A DNA stretch of 64,000 bases from Oscillospiraceae bacterium (GTDB lineage: Bacteria; Bacillota; Clostridia; Oscillospirales; Oscillospiraceae). Made by a program: the position numbers and the translations under genes. Where the stretch lies: NCBI GenBank assembly GCA_020025595.1, contig JAHHRV010000005.1, positions 62,001-126,000 on the forward strand, read 5' to 3'. The notes beneath the pieces were generated by a model. It was not told the origin of the DNA and ran no database searches. It worked only from the letters and a program-made list of their open reading frames with translations. Of this stretch, positions 60,048 to 64,000 are shown one piece after another; positions within the stretch are counted from its first letter, which is position 1; the number at the start of each line of letters is the position of its first letter.

Positions 60048-60668
60048 GACGGTGCAGTATTCTAGTCGAAACGACCGGCTCCCAGATAGGGCCTAAAAAT
60101 CCTATGAAGGGCATATCGATGAAGTCCCTTGTGTCTGCTTTTTACGCCCAGTTTAGGGTGGATGCTGGGGGTTAAGGATTCAGGGCGCACTCCAATGGCA
60201 TGGAGTATCCGACCCGGTTTCCGTGGAGACCATTTATTGTGCGACGACGTTGTACACTCCTACCGGAGTCCGTTCGCGTACGAACTTGGTAAGAACCTGC
60301 AAGGCGGTGCACAGAATCGTGTGCTGTGTGCAGCGTAGCCTGCCTTGAGTGAATATGCCGGGAAAAGGGGATCTGGCGGATGGTGGTTATGGCCATAACC
60401 ATTTCCGATATTGCCCCTGGAAACCATATTTGCAAAAGAGGCTAAGAGTCGATACGTTTCGCTGTGGAAATCACCTAGGCTGTCTTCACCGGGCAGACGA
60501 GGGATTGCAGTACGGACTAAGTGGCAATCGGGTACTCATTTATGTGGCAACACCTGAGCTTTGGGATCAAAGAGAAATCGCCTGCACGGCAACGGCAGGT
60601 TCTCAATGGGGAAAACCCACCCGACCTAAGCCGTAAGATTTATCTCGTCTGCTACCGTCATTACCATT
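60048..60668 (+). ncRNA. OLE RNA (ornate, large, extremophilic)
   Basis: About 620 GC-balanced bases without a credible ORF, between a promoter and the gene of a small multi-helix membrane protein that is followed by dxs, tlyA and nadK. This is the known context and size of OLE RNA, found in extremophilic and anaerobic Firmicutes, where it forms a membrane complex with OapA. Many local helices are visible, for example CTCCAATGGCATGGAG near 60190, GGTTATGGCCATAACC near 60385 and CTGCACGGCAACGGCAG near 60590. The call rests on context, length and structure; I could not run a covariance model. Ends are approximate. Confidence 0.75.
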
Positions 60669-60685
60669 CAAAAAGGAGAATCCCT

Positions 60686-61282
60686 GTGCCAAAACCGGAT
60701 CCCGTTTCAGCTAAAAAAGAAGAAAAGCGTAAAACCAGAAAATGGGTCCTCACCGTTTTTCTGGCTACAATTTTTATTTCCGGACTTATTTCTCTGACCT
60801 CGGATGAAATCATGAAGCGCAGCAACACAGTGGTCGCTTTTGTCATTCTGCTGCTGATCGTTTCAATTGGCATTATTTTTGATATTATCGGTATGGCCGT
60901 TGCTTCTGCAGACGAAAAGCCATTTCACTCCATGGCCTCCAGAAAAGTGGCAGGCGCACAGGAGTGCATTATGCTGCTGCGCAACGCCGAGCGTGTCAGC
61001 TCCATCTGCAACGATGTGGTTGGCGATATCTGCGGCGTTGTGTCCGGTGCTGCTTCTGCAACCATTGCTGCCCGGATCCTGTCGTCCTTCCAGTTCTCCT
61101 GGCCGGATATCGTAACACTGGTTATGTCCTCTCTGGTCGCTGCACTGACCGTCGGCGGAAAGGCAGTCGGCAAAGGATTTGCTGTCAATTCCTGCACCTC
61201 TATCGTTTTTCTGGCAGGTCGTGTAATCTATGCAGTTCGCCACATCACTGACATCTCCTTTTGGAAGAAAAAGAAAAAATAA
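60686..61282 (+). CDS. oapA: OLE-associated membrane protein OapA-like
   Basis: 198 residues: a basic N-terminus (K-K-E-E-K-R-K-T-R-K) and about four membrane segments (near 24-42, 50-78, 112-135, 145-170), basic tail K-K-K-K-K. It resembles OapA, which binds OLE RNA at the membrane. GTG 60686 with AAAGGAG about 8 bases upstream is chosen; the longer frame lies in the RNA gene. Confidence 0.75.
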   Translation: MPKPDPVSAKKEEKRKTRKWVLTVFLATIFISGLISLTSDEIMKRSNTVVAFVILLLIVSIGIIFDIIGMAVASADEKPFHSMASRKVAGAQECIMLLRNAERVSSICNDVVGDICGVVSGAASATIAARILSSFQFSWPDIVTLVMSSLVAALTVGGKAVGKGFAVNSCTSIVFLAGRVIYAVRHITDISFWKKKKK

Positions 61283-61297
61283 AAAGGTTGTGAAACC

Positions 61298-63160
61298 GTG
61301 CGTATATTACCTACAATTCGGGGACATGAGGATCTCGTCGTACTGAATGACGCCCAGCGTCAGCAGCTTTGCGGCGAAATCCGAGATTTTATTGTCTCCC
61401 ATGTGGCAAAAACCGGCGGTCACCTTGCCTCTAATCTGGGCGTGGTGGAGCTGAGCGTTGCCATAGAAACTGTTTATAATACAGCTACCGACCGTCTGGT
61501 TTTCGATGTTGGTCATCAGTCTTATATCCATAAGATGCTGACCGGTCGCCAGGCGGATTTTGAACATCTGCGTATGTTTGGCGGAATGTCCGGTTTCCCG
61601 AAGCCCAACGAAAGCGACACCGATTCTTTCGTCGCCGGACACGCTTCCAGTTCCGTATCCATCGCTCTGGGCATGGCCCGGGCAAGAAAGCTGACCGGTC
61701 AGGACTATCATGTCGTGGCGCTCATCGGCGACGGTGCTGCTACCGGCGGCATGACCTACGAGGGTCTGAACGATGTGGGTGGAAGCGGCGAACCTATGGT
61801 CGTCATTCTGAACGACAACGAAATGTCCATCGACCCCAATGTGGGCGGCATGGCAATGCATCTTTCCAAGGTTCGCACCAAGGAAGGCTACTCCAACTTC
61901 AAAAAATTCTATCGCCAGACCACCGCAAATATCCCCGGCGGCGATACTATTTATAAGCTCACGCACCAGGTGAAGGAACACCTGAAGCACAAGCTGCTGC
62001 GCGGCACCATGTTCGAGCATATGGGACTTGATTACCTGGGCCCCGTGGACGGGCACAACCTGCCCGAGCTGATGCAGGTCCTGCGCACTGCCAAGGATAT
62101 GAACAAGCCTGTTCTCGTCCATGTGATGACCCACAAGGGCCACGGTTATGTTCCCGCAGAGAACAATCCTGCAAAATACCACGGTGTCGGCAAGTTTGAT
62201 CCTGCCGATGGGCACGGATTAAGCGCCAAGAAGAAAACTTTTTCCGATGTTTTCGGCAATGCGATGCTGGATCTTGCCAAAGAAGAGCCCAGACTATGTG
62301 CCGTGACTGCAGCAATGCCGGGCGGAACCGGTCTGCTGAAATTCAAAGCGGAATTCCCGGATCGTCTGTTCGATGTGGGTATTGCCGAAGAGCACGCCGT
62401 GTCCATGGCCGGCGGACTTGCCAAGCAGGGTGCAGTCCCGGTCGTCGCGATTTACTCGACATTTTTCCAGCGTGCCTACGACCAGATCATCCAGGATATT
62501 GCCTTGCTCGGCCTGCACGTGGTTCTGTGCGTAGACCGTGCAGGACTTGTGGGTGAGGACGGTCCTACCCACCACGGCGTATTCGATGTGGGCTTTATGG
62601 GCCACATTCCCGGAATGACGCTGCTAAGTCCCGCAAGCCATGAAGAGCTGACGCAGATGCTGCGCTGGGCGGTTCAGGAATGTACCGGCCCTGTGGCTGT
62701 GCGTTACCCCAGAGGTGCAGAAGGGGAGTACAAGGAATGTGCATTTACAGGCGATCCCGGTAACTTCTGCTGTCACCAGAAAGGCTCTGATGTCACCCTG
62801 ATCACCTACGGCACTATGATCAATCATGTTCTGGCAGCCGCTGAAAAGCTGGAAGCCATGGGTATCCATCCCACCGTGCTTCGTCTGCTGTCCACCACAA
62901 ATATTCCTGCTCAGGAGCTTGCAAAGCAGATCACAGGCGATCATGCTGTGATCATCGAAGAGACAAGCTCCGGCTGCGGAATCAAGGAATCCGTTGCATG
63001 GGCTTTGAGAGAATATGCCCCCAAATGCAGCGTTCACGGAATCGACCTGGGTTCGGACTTCGTCCCCCACGGTGACCCTGCTTCGCTGTATCATCTAACC
63101 GGTTTGGATGCCGAATCTATTGTAAATTATGTCCGGGAGGTCCTTCCCCATGAAAAATAA
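61298..63160 (+). CDS. dxs: 1-deoxy-D-xylulose-5-phosphate synthase
   Basis: 620 residues, a complete thiamine-diphosphate enzyme: V-G-H-Q-S-Y near residue 71, G144-D-G...N for Mg-TPP, and the transketolase central domain with G-I-A-E-E-H-A and D-R-A-G-L-V-G-E-D-G. It condenses pyruvate and glyceraldehyde-3-phosphate, the first step of the non-mevalonate isoprenoid pathway. Start GTG 61298 has an AAAAGG site; the gap to oapA is 15 bases. Confidence 0.97.
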   Translation: MRILPTIRGHEDLVVLNDAQRQQLCGEIRDFIVSHVAKTGGHLASNLGVVELSVAIETVYNTATDRLVFDVGHQSYIHKMLTGRQADFEHLRMFGGMSGFPKPNESDTDSFVAGHASSSVSIALGMARARKLTGQDYHVVALIGDGAATGGMTYEGLNDVGGSGEPMVVILNDNEMSIDPNVGGMAMHLSKVRTKEGYSNFKKFYRQTTANIPGGDTIYKLTHQVKEHLKHKLLRGTMFEHMGLDYLGPVDGHNLPELMQVLRTAKDMNKPVLVHVMTHKGHGYVPAENNPAKYHGVGKFDPADGHGLSAKKKTFSDVFGNAMLDLAKEEPRLCAVTAAMPGGTGLLKFKAEFPDRLFDVGIAEEHAVSMAGGLAKQGAVPVVAIYSTFFQRAYDQIIQDIALLGLHVVLCVDRAGLVGEDGPTHHGVFDVGFMGHIPGMTLLSPASHEELTQMLRWAVQECTGPVAVRYPRGAEGEYKECAFTGDPGNFCCHQKGSDVTLITYGTMINHVLAAAEKLEAMGIHPTVLRLLSTTNIPAQELAKQITGDHAVIIEETSSGCGIKESVAWALREYAPKCSVHGIDLGSDFVPHGDPASLYHLTGLDAESIVNYVREVLPHEK

Positions 63161-63956
63161 AAAAAGATTGGATGTTCTGCTGACCGAGCAAGGTTATGCC
63201 GACACCCGCTCCAAAGCTCAGGCAATTATTATGGCAGGTCTTGTGTATGTCAACGGTCAGAAGGCCGACAAGCCCGGTACCTCTTTTGAAGATACCGTAT
63301 CCATCGAAGTGCGCGGCCACAGCTGCCCCTATGTAAGCAGAGGCGGATTAAAACTGGAAAAGGCACTGCGCGATTTCGGCGTCAAGCCCGAGGGCTATGT
63401 GTGTTCCGATTCCGGTGCATCCACCGGCGGATTTACCGACTGCCTGCTGCAGCAGGGCGCAAAGAAGGTTTTTGCCATCGATGTAGGCTACGGCCAGCTG
63501 GACTGGAAGATCCGTTCCGACGACCGTGTCGTGGTCATGGAGCGCACCAACATCCGCTATGTGACACCGGAGCAGCTGGGAGAGCCCCTCGACCTTTCCG
63601 TGGTCGATGTGAGCTTCATCTCTCTGAAAATCGTGCTGCCCGCTATCAAGCAGCTGCTGAAGAGCGAATCCGGTCAGGTGCTGTGCCTGATCAAGCCTCA
63701 GTTTGAAGCCGGCAAGGAAAAGGTCGGCAAAAAGGGCGTTGTCCGTGATCCGGAGACACACAAGGAAGTTCTGGACAGCTTTGTAGCCCTTGCTCACGAG
63801 CTGGGCTTTACCATTCTGGGTCTGACCTACTCTCCTGTAAAGGGCCCGGAGGGCAATATCGAATTCCTGGGTCATCTGACTCTGGCAGATGTCTGCGGCA
63901 TCGAGCCGGATACGGCAGATGTAGTCGCCCAGGCTCACACTGCTCTGAAAGGATAA
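63150..63956 (+). CDS. tlyA: TlyA-family rRNA 2'-O-methyltransferase/hemolysin
   Basis: 268 residues: an S4 RNA-binding domain (about 3-62, R-L-D-V-L-L-T-E-Q-G) and an FtsJ-like methyltransferase domain (D-S-G-A-S-T-G-G-F-T-D motif I, V-D-V-S-F-I-S motif IV). TlyA methylates 16S and 23S rRNA riboses. Its ATG lies 11 bases inside the end of dxs with GGGAGG upstream, so the two are coupled. Confidence 0.95.
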   Translation: MKNKKRLDVLLTEQGYADTRSKAQAIIMAGLVYVNGQKADKPGTSFEDTVSIEVRGHSCPYVSRGGLKLEKALRDFGVKPEGYVCSDSGASTGGFTDCLLQQGAKKVFAIDVGYGQLDWKIRSDDRVVVMERTNIRYVTPEQLGEPLDLSVVDVSFISLKIVLPAIKQLLKSESGQVLCLIKPQFEAGKEKVGKKGVVRDPETHKEVLDSFVALAHELGFTILGLTYSPVKGPEGNIEFLGHLTLADVCGIEPDTADVVAQAHTALKG

Positions 63957-63960
63957 ATCT

Positions 63961-64000
63961 ATGAAACGAGTGATTCTGACGCCCAATCCCTATCGGGATA
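63961..64000 (+). CDS. nadK: NAD kinase, first 13 codons only
   Basis: M-K-R-V-I-L-T-P-N-P-Y-R-D starts 4 bases after tlyA and runs off the window. The N-terminus and its place after dxs-tlyA match clostridial NAD kinase genes. Confidence 0.65.
   Translation, partial: MKRVILTPNPYRD

Noticed and set aside
61307..62215. 302-codon minus-strand ORF opposite dxs
   Set aside because: Shadow frame of a highly conserved enzyme.

Overview
The window looks like a chromosomal segment of an anaerobic Firmicute, most likely a clostridium of the Oscillospiraceae/Ruminococcaceae type. The reasons are strong AGGAGG-type ribosome binding sites, TTGACA/TATGAT promoters, a carboxyspermidine-type polyamine operon, an OLE RNA beside oapA-dxs-tlyA-nadK, an ssrA-smpB pair, and debris of Tn4451-like and phage elements. 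Intergenic regions are rich in intrinsic terminators. No tRNA, rRNA or CRISPR array was seen. All calls come from reading the sequence; no database search was run.

Layout. 1-10.5 kb: the end of a PBP4B-like serine hydrolase, a P-type cation ATPase, a LytTR response regulator with a soluble GHKL kinase, three tandem 104-bp repeats, and a two-subunit ABC exporter. 10.5-14.4 kb: an ABC-F gene behind a leader with two small ORFs and a terminator, then another ABC exporter. 14.4-29.9 kb: an accessory region dominated by GNAT acetyltransferases, with a FemX/two-component module, a membrane-tethered sigma-like protein, an Smr protein, a methyltransferase, a Sel1-repeat protein, an AraC-GyrI regulator, and several decayed gene copies. 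30.1-37.7 kb (minus strand): a polyamine operon in the order speA, speE, speB, carboxyspermidine dehydrogenase, carboxyspermidine decarboxylase, aspartate kinase, behind a long leader that ends in a terminator. 38-42.2 kb: remnants of a mobilisable element (TnpV, serine recombinase) around a triple-GNAT gene. 42.2-49.6 kb: an ECF sigma/anti-sigma operon and a second two-component module leading to an L,D-transpeptidase. 49.9-52.6 kb (minus): a WYL regulator, a GNAT and a YcaQ/AlkX-like DNA glycosylase. 53.8-60 kb: ssrA, cyclophilin, smpB and metabolic genes. 60-64 kb: OLE RNA, oapA, dxs, tlyA and the start of nadK.

How parts fit. Aspartate kinase commits aspartate toward aspartate semialdehyde, the co-substrate of carboxyspermidine dehydrogenase; SpeA and SpeB make the putrescine acceptor. 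Two paralogous modules (response regulator, sensor kinase, exported accessory protein) each sit beside a cell-wall enzyme (FemX; L,D-transpeptidase), and each has 11-bp-spaced direct repeats near its regulator promoter. Four resistance-like genes or groups (ABC-F, two GNAT groups, triple GNAT) lie behind short leader ORFs with hairpins, so leader-peptide attenuation is a theme here. The most novel signal is a pair of homologous leader RNAs at 14.5 and 24.1 kb. They share promoter, RBS-pairing helix, a 16-nt identical motif and terminator, but encode unrelated leader peptides, and both precede GNAT genes.
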